Positions 1 through 12,500 of a stretch of DNA of 64,000 nt are shown one piece after another (position 1 is the stretch's first letter; each line of letters starts with the position of its first letter). The position numbers and the translations under genes are program-made. The notes beneath the pieces were generated by a model that saw only the letters and a list, made by a program, of their open reading frames with translations, ran no database searches and had not been told where the DNA came from. The stretch covers positions 1,538,001 to 1,602,000 of the forward strand of contig JAGFBZ010002829.1 in the NCBI GenBank assembly GCA_018398805.1. The letters are read 5' to 3'. This DNA comes from Hirundichthys speculiger. Taxonomy: Eukaryota > Chordata > Actinopteri > Beloniformes > Exocoetidae.

Positions 1-960
1 ACTTGGCCGTTCTAACACCTGGATACGTTTATTTGTGAACCGTTCCATTGTAGATTTGTCTTTATGTTTTGGATCATTGTCCTGTTGGAAGATAAATCTC
101 CGTCCCAGTCTCAGGTCTTCTGCAGACTCCAACTGGTTTTCTCCCAGAATGCTCCTGTATTTGGCTCCATCCATCTTCCCATCAATTTTAACCATCTTCC
201 CTGTCCCTGCTGAAGAAAAGCAGGCCCAGACCATGATGCTGCCACCACCATGTCTGACAGTGGGGATGGTGTGTTCAGGGTGATGAGCTGTGTTGCTTTT
301 ACTCCAAACACATCGTTTTGCATTGTGGCCAAAAAGTTTGAATTTGGTTTCATCTGACCAGAGCTCCTTCTTCCACATGTTTGGTGTGTCTCCCAGGTGG
401 CTTGTGGCAAAGTTTAAACAAGACTTTTTACAGACATCTTTGAGAAATGGCTTTCTTCTTGCCACTCTTCCATAAAGGCCAGATTTGTCCAGTGTAGACT
501 GACTGTTGTCCTCTGGACAGACTGTCCCACCTCAGCTGTAGATCAGTTCATCCAGAGTGATCATGGGCCTCTTGGCTGCATCTCTGATCAGTCTTCTCCT
601 TGTTCCAGATGAAAGTTTAGAGGGCTGGGTCTTGGTAGATTTGCAGTGGTCTAATACTCTTTCCGTTTCAGTCTGATTGCTTGCTCAGTGCTCCTTGAGA
701 TGTTGAAAGCTTGGGAAATCTTTTTGTATCCTCATCCAGCTTTAAACTTCTCCACAACAGTATCTTGGACCTGCCTGGTGTGTTCCTTGGTCTTCATGAT
801 GCTCTCTGAAGTATGGATACTAACTGTTTAACATTTACATGACTGCAGACGCAGTCTCATAAACAAGACCCCAAGATATCCAACACCTCGCCACAAACCC
901 TGAGAGGGCTGTGATTTATTTCCACCAACATGAAGTCACCTCTAAAAAAATAAATAAATA
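1..960 (-). mobile_element. Tc1/mariner transposon relic, cut by the window edge
   Basis: The minus strand reads as a decayed Tc1-type transposase. A start codon lies at 797-795, and the first residues (MKTKEHTRQVQDTVVEKF) fit the Tc1 N-terminal helix-turn-helix region. Downstream, the 111-410 frame contains the Tc1 pieces SSGQMKPN (around the first catalytic Asp), NDVFGVKATQ and the MVVAASWSGPAF block (GGG.V..WG-type core). Several in-frame stops and frameshifts break the gene, for example a stop soon after the start codon. The 798-960 stretch should be the untranslated and inverted-repeat part; the left end lies outside the window. It sits in an upstream intron of col14a1 in antisense orientation. 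It is inactive. Confidence 0.85.
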
Positions 961-2523
961 AAATAAAGTGTGACATTTATCACTTCCAAAAGCTCCAAAA
1001 ACAATAAAATGGAGCTTTCATGTTTCTGTCAAACAAAAGATAAACATCCCCATGTCAACTTGAGCAACAATTTGTAATTATACTTGTCAGGAAACAAGCA
1101 CAGTATAATGAGTCACTTTTATAAACTCCCCCGTGGACATGATGGAAGCTGAAGAGGGTTCAAAGGTGTGAATGTGCTTGTGCCAGCACCATAAAAGCAG
1201 AGTGGCTTTCCAGGAGCTTGGTGGTGTGTGGCATTTATGCAACAACGGGATTGATTGTTTAGTAGGATTGTTCAGCACAGACTGGCGGCATCTCATCCAG
1301 ATCAGTTTAGTTCTTGACTGTCCATGATTGAGACACTTATAACTGCATCTGTAATTATAAATAACAGAACCACTCAGAGCTAGTTTACTCTCTGACGTAT
1401 GTCCTGGTTCTAGATCCAGTGCAGGTTGTGAAGCATTTTAGTCCATAACGTTTAGACTGTTTGTGGGAAACAAACAGTGCCTTACAATGAGTTTTAATGC
1501 ATCAACATCAGCACCAGTTCACTTGTCTGCACAGAACTACTCATTACATTTTTCTGAACAACATACCAACATGCCTGGGCCCATGGAGTTTCATTGAAAC
1601 ATATGAAAAAATGAAAATAACAGTTTAGAAAACAAGAGAGAAGAAAAAAAACAGTTGCTGGGATGTTTTTTTTTTTCTGTCATCTTCTATTCTTAAGTAA
1701 TCATGATCTCTAATGTTTCTGCTCTATCATTTGAATTTAGGGTAGTTCTTAGAAGCTCTTGCTCTCTTTTTTTGTTTCATTATTATCAGTTTTACTTTAG
1801 GACTTCCAACATGAGTCCAGACCTCCCAGGACTTTTCGATGCAGCTGCTCTGTTTACACGGGTTTTTATATTTAAAACAAGCATCAGCATTTATTTTTGT
1901 TTGAGGAGTTCTTGTTAAATGTTATTTCTCTGCCAATATCTCAATGCATTAAAGATTTACCTATAAACAATAGAAGAGATGACATTTACATTTCTGTCAT
2001 TACCACTATTGATGTTTTAAATTTTTAATGTTTAATACAGAATCCATTTGTTCAGAGATTGCAAATATAAGAATAAAAAAATAGTCTTAATATCATGTTA
2101 AGCTATCTTATCCCTTAGAAATAAATTTGTGCTGTCATGAAAATGAGAATTCATGGCATTGCCTGTCCATCGTACCCAGTAGCCAGTTGTCAGATTTGAA
2201 GGGAAATCTCCTCAGTGACGTTGCAGCTCTGCACAGACAGAGGGAGCTGTTCTCCTGCAGGATGAAGAGCAGAAAACCTTCAGAAATTTCTGTTCATTTG
2301 ATCTAAGACTTCCTCACAGCTACAAAGACAGTATTACATTTTGTTATCTTTGATGCTGGGAAAAATTGAAACTGATAAACTTCTGAAGAAAATATGTCCA
2401 ATCTATTACACGCCAGCCAATCAGTGCTGACGATGATTGATAATTATGGTGATGAATAACAATTATATTATCAGATCTTAGTCCTGAACCTCTAAAATAT
2501 AACTTCTTTTTTTTTGGATACAG
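961..2523 (+). other. col14a1: col14a1 intron sequence, no gene seen
   Basis: AT-rich sequence without a convincing exon. I searched it for the preceding collagen XIV TSPN exon (the part that ends just before IHIAIS) and did not find it, so that exon is probably left of the window. Open frames at 1087-1296 (-) and 1703-1918 (+) show no splice context or recognisable domain. Confidence 0.5.
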
Positions 2524-4618
2524 ATTCATATTGCAATCAGTAAGACGAGCGCCAAAGTGTTTATTGATTGCAAAATGGTGGCAGAGAAAACCATCAACGC
2601 AGCAGGAAACATCACCACAGATGGACTGGAAGTCCTGGGCAGAATGGTTCGCTCCAGGGGGAACAAGGACAACTCTGCACCGGTAGAAAGAAGCTTGTGC
2701 ACACTTACACTTACACACAAACCCTTAATATCGACACAAGTTTCTGCACAGATACATATTAACAAAGAGATTATAATATTGCAAAAAGAATCACTAAATG
2801 TCCAAGGTGTCCAAGTGTAAGTCCAACATCAAATGGCATTTTAGTAGAAGAAATGAAATGAAATGAAATGAATGAATGAAATGATATGAAATGAAATGAA
2901 AAATACTTTATTTATCCCATAAAGAGAAATTCAATAATAAAAAGATTGCATGTATCTGCTATGGATCTATTCAGCAGAGGTACACACCTTGTCACCCCTG
3001 CAAGAGTGAGAACAGCTAATTTTTTCTCCATAGAATCACACATTTACCAACTTCATCATCTCATGTGAACGCTCTAAAATTGACAACAGCCACCTGAAGA
3101 CACTTTTTTTTTTTTTTTAGCAAGGCTAACATCTGCAGTTCAGTCACAAATAATGAGCTTGTTATGTCAGAACGTTTAGGAGACACTGGGGTCCAGTACA
3201 TTCTGCAGGGGATAGAGGGGTTATGGTAGTTACTGGGCGCACTTCCAGTCCTGTGTTCTGTTTGTTAAAGAACTGCAGAAAAACATTAATTTTAATGGTA
3301 ATAGGAAAGGGTTTAATTACCGTGTTTTAGCAGGTGTTTCCATTATTCAATAATCTTTTTAAACAGGTTTAAACAATGTAAATTTCAAGTGTCTTCATAC
3401 ACCTCAAGACATAATGATAATTTGACTCCCTGTTGGCCAGGTTCTGAATGTCAATTTAGAGAAAAGCCAAAAATGAAAAAAGAAAAAAAAAAACTGCATA
3501 TCTGAGTCTAGACAGTGTCCCCCAGGAGGCCGTTATTATAGCTGCTAATCTCTTTCATTTTATCTCTAAATGTTACCTGTTCATTATGTAAAAATATTAC
3601 CACAGTAAACTCACAGTTGAATAATGTTTGTGAGGGTAAAATAAGTAGTAGAATAAGTATTTAAATAGTAAAAAAAACATTTAATTTAAGTTTTTTTAAA
3701 AAAGTAGATTTGAACGTGATGGAAAATAAAAATACACCATGAAGTCTTACTAAAAAGTGCCTTTTTTGTTTTGCATACGTGATATTCTCCACATCACTGT
3801 AGCACATCAGCATAGGTGAGATCCATTTTTAATTCAAATATGTAAAAATTGCTGTATGTTTGTTCCTCCTCCTGCAGTTCCAGCTCCAGAACTTTGATAT
3901 TATCTGCAGCACTTCATGGGCCAACAGAGACAAGTGCTGTGAACTTCCTGGTCTGGTAAGATCAAGATTCATGTACACATACACTCTTATTTTCTTCATT
4001 TTGCTCCCCTGAACACATTTTTGCAGCATTAAAATTGCTCAAAGCAATAACAGCAGATCTGAGATACTTGAACTTTATGAGGTGGCTATCTCTAGATTTA
4101 TGGCAAAATCTGTTTCAAAGCATTTCACATCCTGTTTGTCCCCTATAAAGAGACTTTAAACATTTACTGTGCTACAATTTCACCAAGACATACAGTGGCA
4201 GGAAAAAGTATGTGAAACCCCATCGAATTGACAGTTTTTTTGCAATAATTTGCCATAAAATGTTGTCTGATCATCATCTAAATTATAATTATAGACAAAC
4301 ATCATGTCCTTCAGCTGATAGCATGCAAATATGAATCATCAAGTTTATTAAAATATTCTTACCCAGATGAAGTTAAGTAGCAGTTGACTATGACCCTAAG
4401 TAAAAGATTTACATTTTAAAGGGACTTATAAGTCGTATTTGGATTTTGTTCACTATGTTCTACAACATTTCATGCCATTCCATTATATCACATTTCTTTT
4501 TTGTCATTTACGTGGTGCTGTGGTCATCCAGAGGAAGGAGGTTGACTGTCCAGCCTTGCCCAAAGCCTGCACCTGCACACAGGACAGCAAAGGCCCCCCT
4601 GGCCCTCCTGGGACACCC
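2524..4618 (+). CDS. col14a1: col14a1 exons: end of TSPN domain and cysteine linker
   Basis: Three phase-0 exons. 2524-2682 (53 codons) holds the last strands of the TSPN/LamG fold, with one cysteine (FIDCKMV) and a glycosylation sequon (GNITTDG). 3878-3955 (26 codons) encodes [20 protein letters not shown], with three cysteines that should close the domain. 4532-4618 (29 codons) adds [13 protein letters not shown] and then starts the helix with the first Gly-X-Y triplets ([10 protein letters not shown]). The domain mediates matrix interactions at the N-terminal side of the helices. Confidence 0.93.
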
Positions 4619-7600
4619 GTGAGCCACACAAAAATGCACACAATTCTTTACATACACAACAGTGCATTGCTATTATCCTCAATAAACATCAACCTTAATG
4701 CACTTTTCTCTTGATTAAAAAATTCGTGTCCAAAAACTGAAGCTTGGATAAAATTATCAGTACAGAAAAGTAGACACAGACACATATTTAGTAAACAAAT
4801 GGATGAAGACAGACAATCGCCTTTCTATATTTAGTTCTTATTACATTTTGAGTTACTTTTGCATGATTCAGTACAATGGGATTTTTTTAATGTTTCAGTT
4901 GTATTTCTTTTATCATCTTTTTTTTGTCCACTTTTTGTGTTTTCAGATCATCTGTCTAACCATTCATGAGCACACAGAGTCTTATAGTTGTAAAAATTGT
5001 TTATTATCATACTGTGTTTCTAACAGGGAGGCCCTGGAATCAGAGGGGCCAGAGGTGACCGAGGAGAGCCAGGCCCAGTGGTACGTTTTGTTGGTTTACA
5101 TCTTGTAAATTCCCTGCTGCGCACACAAAATCAGACACCCATCAAGGGGCAGCCTCCGGATTTGTTTTTTGAGGCCTTCCTATAATTTGGAAAACATGCA
5201 TTACCTCAAATGACCACAGGGGGCCGACTCCAAAAGGAAGCTAATTTCCACTGACCCCCATGCTCAAATATTCACCGTTACAGCAGGAATAAACAGAGTA
5301 AGAGGTCAGTACAAAAATGGTTTAGGCTTCCCTAGCTTATTTTCACATCTATGACAACTCTACAAGTGGTGTTTTTTATGTATCTCACCAGGTAAAATTT
5401 TAAAACCATAAATTTGGCTTTCCTGTTTTTGTTTTTTGCTGTTTTGTTTCTCTGCAGTCTGTGGTGTCGTTAGCTGTCGTTAGCTTTGCTACTTAGGTCT
5501 TTGAAAACTGAAACGTCTACCAAAAGTTCAAAGAGAGCATAATCTCTTATTTTAAAGATTAGATGGGTTATTGTGCTGTTTATTGGAAAGACCAATTAAG
5601 TGTTTCAACTTAATGTTAATTTATATGTTAACTTAATGTTACCTTATAATCTTAGTTATTATAATAGATTTCTACATGCTCTCATTTGATTATCCAAAAC
5701 ATCCATGGTTTCAAAAGAAAAAGCCATGTCTTTGTGTGTGTTCTTTTTTATCAGCTATTTAGACTTTATTCCATAGTTTAAAATAAATTGAATGCACTGT
5801 GCTTAAGGAGAGAGATGAGTCCTTAAAATCACTGAGGTCTAATACATTGCAGTTAGAAGGTACTGGACGTGTTAGTCAGCAAGGTCACCAGGTAACTTAA
5901 TATATCTTCCTCTCACAGATCCAGTACTTTGATCCATTTCTGCTGTACGTCCAGTTTCCATCTAGATCCATGTATGCTTTGGATGTAGGCTCGGCGTTTA
6001 CATTCACACCCACTTTCCAGGACCTTTTGAAGAAGCAACATACTGTTAGAAGTAAAGAATAGAAAACACAATCGATTATCCCTGTGGGACAAAGACATGC
6101 TCAAAACCCCCAAAAAAATTCTGGACTGACAAACAAAACATCGAGACTATTATTTTAGCTGGTTTCTTTGCTGTATTTATTAATAGTGCTTGTTGGATTG
6201 ATTTGATCATGAGTTGTTGCAGGAGACAACAGGTTTGTCCTGATTATCCAAGATTCTTGATCAGATCAATTTCTTGTTTCTTGACACTTGACTTCTCAAT
6301 TAAAACTCCTCACGCTAAGAGTTTAGTGGCAAAGCATTTAAGAAAGAGTACCACTTCACTGTATGTCTTAGAGCTCCTGTATACTGCACAACTTCTGGAG
6401 TCATATAAGGTCATAACTTGTCACACTGTACGATTTACATTTGCCCAATCTTGGGTACGATGTCCAGAATGGTATGTGCCGACTGTACGTTGATGAGCCC
6501 TCTTGAATTGTAGGGTACTACTGATGAGAGGTGCAAATAGATGTAGAATTACGTCATCTGCATGAGCTGATTAAAGACAATAAAGGAGAAGAATGTGTTC
6601 CGGTCATAGTTAGAAAGAAGAAACCAATTTTGGATTCTTATGTTTTTTGGAATGACGCCATGCGGCCCTATCTTGCGCCAAACCTCCAAGAACCTGCTAT
6701 TAAGGGATAGCAGGTATTAGGAGGGGCGTTCCCCCACAAAGAACGCAATCTTCCACCTCCCAAAACCCACGATCTTACCTGCAAAAACCACTATATTATG
6801 CACACATTATGCATTGGAGTGGTTAGGGCGTTCCACCTGTTTAACCAATCAGTGCGTCAGTAGCCATTGCCTTTAAGAGCAGGTTGCGGTACCTGCAAAC
6901 TGCTATGGAGCGTCTTTTCATCCAGATCAGAGCAGCTCGCCCAGAGGATCACTGGCTGCTCTCTGCCCAGCCTGGAGGACATTGCCAGCTCTCGCTACCG
7001 CAGCAGAGCTGCCAGCATCATCAGGGATGCATCCCACCCTGGCAACCACCTGTTTGACCTGCTACCCTCAGGCAGGCGGTACAGGTCACACAAAACCCGG
7101 ACAAACAGACTCAGAGACAGTTTCTTTCCGCAAGCCATCACTGCAATGAACAATCACAAATGACCAATACTGAACTGCACTACTACTGCAATATTTTACA
7201 AATGGACTTATGTGCAATAAGATTCATCCACCATTTCAAGTGAATGTCTACTGTACAGCTTTTGAATGTACATATATTTACATAGCACCTGCCACTTTTA
7301 TATCTTATATTTATATTTTATATCTTATTCCTATTTTATTTTATTTTACACAAATGCACCAGGAGTTGCACTCAAATTTCGTTGTATGCAATACAATGAC
7401 AATAAAGGCGATTCTGATTCTGATTCTCTCATGGGCAGCTGGTCTGGGACTCTGCTGTAGAGCTTCCTCCTCTTTTTTCCTCCTCCTCCTCTGCAAATGA
7501 TTTAATCATTTCTTTTGTACTCCAAGAAGTTACAACAAACTGTTCAGAAAAAATAGAGCCAGTGAGCTTCCAGGAAAGCATTTCTTAACTAGAAAAGCAC

Positions 7601-9532
7601 TCAGAGAGCGCAGACCTCCGCCAAGCACAACAGTTCTCCCATACAGCGATTTATAGAGGTTTTCAGTGTCAATACCTGAGTGAAATTTAATGAGCTGTGG
7701 GCAATAATTAACGGAGATGTTGAGAAACAAAATTTCCGGCTCCATTGAGCGTGTGTTATGGTCTCAAGCCGGGTTGTGAACCGCAACCTTCCACCTCTGG
7801 GGCTCCTGAGCACAACCAACTGCACCACCTTCAATCCTCTACATAGACACTCAGATCCACCTATGTTTCACCTTCCCATCCGACGAGCAGCCCAGGTGTG
7901 GCACTGCACACCTGTACCTATTCAGTCATCATTCAACCAGACTCGTCTCCAGATCTTCCCATAGAAACGCCTGATCCAGCCATTCGCAGTGCCACCTCCT
8001 TACATTCGTCGTCCCCTGGATTGTTGGTTTGGCTGCCAACCCTCGAATCCTCCTTTTTTACATCTGAGAAAATTAAACTCTTAAAATTCCAGAACTCCCT
8101 TCCTGTCTCCATTGTGGTTGCTTTAGGGTTCAAGAAACAACTAAACAGCGCAATGTTATCGAAAATTTGAAAGTGATCCAGAATCCAGGATTTCTTCCGG
8201 ATCACACCCAAAATAAAATCAGTTCTTCCTTTTCACATTTCTGACAACTCCTGAAAATGTCATCAAAATCCATCCATAACTTTTTGAGTTATTTTGAACA
8301 TATCCCCTGCGCAAAGACGCACAGCTGCGCCAAGACGCATAGCCGCTGGAAGCGGTGCTTTTTAAAATACTGCAGAACGGATCATTGGATGAGCATTGAG
8401 CCAGAGGAACACGTATGATGACATCTACCTTCTACCAGTGAGCACATCTCGGGTGCTTCCGGTGCACAAGGAGAGGATCAGAGGGATACGAGCACAGTAC
8501 AAGAAACTCCACAACAGAGTTCTGTGATCTCCTCGTTTCCTCCACAGCAAACATCTGAATGAGATCATGCCACAGCTGTACAGAAATCACCTGCCCTTAA
8601 GAGAATAATAACGTAAGAAAGTAATACAGTGATGCGTAATCGAGAGGTAGAGCCGGTTGTGCAGTCCACATGTGACTGGGTGGACGCGCAATGACCCGAT
8701 TTGGACGCGCTCTTTTACGCGCCAGTTGGGTAATGGGTGGTCAGACCACCCATTACCCAATACCCAAAATCTGCGAGATACAGGTACCGCAAGATACCGA
8801 ATTTGTGGAAAGCGCAAGAGACACGCCCATTGCCGCGCCCACAATGTGCTTAAGGGAGACGGCAAAATGGGTAGCAGGTTTTGGGAGGTGGAAGATTGCA
8901 TTTCGGTTGGCAGAGGCTCCTAAATCTGAGATTTGCAGGTAATGGGTATTGGGTATTGGGTATTGGGAGGTGCAAGATAGGGCCCCATGTCTTAATTATC
9001 AATGCGTCATTTCAAGCTGCTTTATTTGGCTGGTAAGTAGACAGAATTGTTGGATTTGCTCGCAAGGCTGGTGTGACGGCCGTCGACAAACCACTCATAT
9101 TGTAGGATGTAGGACAGTCGATTTTGGCCAAAGACCAAAGTTATTTCCATGATTCTTTTACAATATTGATCTTTGGTCTGCAACAGCAGATGAATGAACG
9201 GGTCACATTATCTGCTTGGCTTCGAGGTTTGCAGATGTCTGTCCATGACCCCTTAATTGGAAACTGGTATGCTGCAGCAGTGAAACATTTAAGACAAACA
9301 GGGCAGTGGTTCTTGAGGACCAGGATTGAGAAACATTGATCTGTATTATTTATTTATTTAAAATTGTAATATATTTCACCTGTAATTTAGTTCTGATCCG
9401 TCTACCCATTTCCATTCATCTTTCCAAGCCTTTGTTGTTACTGCCTCCAGACCGATCCAGTAGTCTCCATGTCTATCCAGTCCACGAACAAATTCCTGAT
9501 CATTTTTCAAATTAAAAGATTATTATATTCTC

Positions 9533-9568
<36 letters not shown>

Positions 9569-12500
9569 AATTTTTCAGGCTTTGAATAATTTCTTTTTAG
9601 TTACGGTGTGTAAAGCCAGATGTGAACAATAAAAGCAAGGTTTAACCAATATATAACAATACACAGTAATTGTAAAGCACCACAACATTTAATTTAACAG
9701 TATTAATGATCTAATTATGACTGAAGCTGTAAAAGACAGAAAAATATGTGTGAATGATTGAAAAGTCTGTTTGAATTATGAAAAAATTGTCTAATCTTAA
9801 TTTAACCAAGATATTTAACAAGGACGAGGATCTGATAGTGAGGAACAAGTCAGAGCGTCCACAACAGAAGATCTTGTGGGATAATCTCAGACAAATCTCG
9901 TTATAGATTAACAGTCGAGGACTAAGGAAGGAAAACTCCTCAGTCCTTTCTGCAGGAGTCATGTTACAATTCCAGCCTCAGAGATTTAACCCTGGCTAAT
10001 GTGAGCTGTCTTTCTGTTTTTGTTGTTTTTTTTGTTTTTTTTTTGGTTGGTCACCATTATTTTATTTCATTTGCTGTAACATGATCATTTTAGATTTTGA
10101 AATCAAGTCATGTTAGTTACAGTTACTTTAAATGTAGAGAAATCAACTGAAACACAGCTTGCTTTTTGTACTGTCGAGTTTTTATTTATTGCACGATTAG
10201 AATGGATCTATTTTTATCTTTTTCATTAAGTTTTTTTTCCTCCCAGTTAGAAAATCTTTGAAGCTGCTGGCCTGGCATGTCCACCCCTGACAACACCTAT
10301 GTTCACATATACATGCTTACACATCAAAGCAGGAACAGATTAAACTCTTTCTCCTGGAACCCATGTATTACCCCGTCCATAAATGTCACGAGTTAAAGTT
10401 AATAGCTTACATAATCAGACACTTACTTGTTTTTCTTGGCTATTTATTATCACCAGATTGGCCCCTCTCATCCTGCAGTCTTCCTTGCTCTCTGTCCAAG
10501 TCTTCTTCTCAGTAGATGTGTAGTAACAATTGCACTGAAACTTCCTCCATTCTTTAAGAAATGTTTTTTGTCAGTTAGGTATTTCAGCATATTTTGCAGT
10601 TCATGCATTCATACTTACGTGAGAAACATTTCTCACCATTTTTTTGTCTGCTTATCTGCTTCTCTTCTTCCGACAGGCAGTAACTGTTCTCAGATAGTTT
10701 TGTTAGATAATGAGAAAAGTTTTTCTTCTGCTCCTCAAATTTGATACTTTGCTCTTTCCCTTTCAAACGAACAGCTTCATCTAGGAAAGAACCATAAAAG
10801 AAATGCACATGATGATGATCTACAAATACCCTATTTAAGGCCACTTATTCAGGCGACTCAGGATGTGGCGTCAGAATGAAGGCGAAGTCCTCACAGAAAA
10901 TGTACAGGACAGTGATCCCCACTAACAGCAGGAGACACAGGAGACCCAGAAACAGTGCAACGGCCTTGAAAGGATTTCTCTTGTCAGCTGGACGATAGTT
11001 TTGAGAGCGTGCTCCTGCAAGGGCAAAGCAAAGGATACAGTGTAAACAAATTCCTCGTCAGGGACAGAAAAACAATTTCACATATAAAAACACTGATGCT
11101 GATTTCCTTTGGTCATCTGCTTCTTTGATTATGAACGACTAAACAACAGTAGAATGGTAAAACAAGAAGCAGGCAAGCTAGAGTCTGAAAAAATGAGTTT
11201 GGATTTAAAAGTTACTGAAGACTTGGAAAAAAACAGCAACTGGCAAACAGAAATGTAGCAAATGTAATAAATGGGAAAAGGACAAGTAATTAAAAGAAAA
11301 GCAATAAACATGAGAACGTAATATACACTGGGAAGGATAATTAAATGATCACAGCTGTTAAGAAGAACGTCTATGCAAAAAAAGCAAGCGCGGAAGTAAA
11401 TTACCTAATAAAAACCACATTGAATATTGCTGAAGCTGATGTAGAGATTATTTCACATGACAGTTTCACAGCAGTTTATGAAACTTGTGAATTATAATCT
11501 ATCAATCTGTGATCTTTAGTAAAAATCTTTTTTCTGTATACACAGAAGTGAAAAAGTCTTTACGTTTTAGACCAGTAATAAAGGCTGATCATAAGCAGAT
11601 CTAATGTCCAGTGGAAGCTTGTTCCACAATTTAGGTGCTACAACTTTAAAAGCTCAATTGTTTCTGGGCACCTCTGAAAGCAACTGATTAGTTGACCTTA
11701 ATGCTCTGTCTGGAGCATGAGCGTGAAATAGCTCAGTCAGCTATGGAGGTGCCAGCCCATTCTTGACTGTGTGACCACAACTCACACTATCCCAAATGGC
11801 TCTACCCTGCCCCCCGCTTTCTCCTGTTCAACACCTCTCCTTCTGCCCCACCTCCACCTGTGAAGACATCAGTACCATCTGTGCTCTCTCCCTTCCTCTT
11901 CACCTTATACACCACTAATTTTCAGTACAACTCTGAGTCATGTCACCTGCAGAAGTTTTCTGATGACTCAGCTGTTGTTGGGCGTGTAAGAGGGGGAGGT
12001 GAGAGTGAGTACAGGGCACTGGTGGACAACTTTGTAGAGTGGACGGAGCAGAATCACCTGAGGCTGAACGTCAACAAGACCAGAGAGATGGTGATCAACT
12101 TCAGGAGGAAGAAGAAGCCTGCACAGCCTCTACAGATCAGAGGGGAGGTGGTAGAGGAGGTGGAGGACTACAAATACCTGTCAGCAGTCTGGACTGGAAA
12201 TCTAACACGGATGCTGTGTACAAGAAGGTGATGAGCAGACTCTATTTCCTGAGGAAGCTGAGATCCTTCAACGTGTGCAGCAAGATGTTAGAGATCTTCT
12301 ACCAGTCTGTTGTTGCCAGCGCCCTTTTCTTTGCTTTTGTTGCCTTACTTATCTTTTCAGTTGCTGCTTGCTTTTCAAAACAAGCAGACGTCTTTTAATC
12401 AGGTTATATAATAATGTGTTCTAATTTGGTTTTACTTTGAAAATACTTTAAACAGGAATTCTGAGTAGGTTGAGTCTAGTGAATCAGGATGACATATGAC

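Larger units (their letters stand above)
6663..8984. mobile_element. Non-autonomous DNA transposon with long inverted ends (composite)
   Basis: The left end CGGCCCTATCTTGC (6663) and right end GCAAGATAGGGCC (8984) are inverted copies, and the flanks share CCATG (6658-6662 and 8985-8989) as a likely 5-bp target duplication. A subterminal block also pairs: GCAATCTTCCACCTCCCAAA near 6742 against its complement near 8880-8905. No transposase is left. The interior holds a LINE 3' fragment and another repeat. Superfamily not assigned. Confidence 0.55.

Noticed and set aside
2161..2330. Open stretch with codon-like look upstream of the first seen collagen exon
   Set aside because: No acceptor/donor pair in phase and no match to the collagen XIV TSPN sequence expected before IHIAIS.
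6203..6493. 96-residue + strand open frame between lectin exon 6 and the transposon
   Set aside because: No domain, no splice context, and composition like the surrounding intron.
9711..9962. Minus-strand frame considered as an extra lectin exon between exons 4 and 5
   Set aside because: Exons 4 and 5 already join in phase 0 with continuous lectin-fold sequence, and this frame has no lectin motif.
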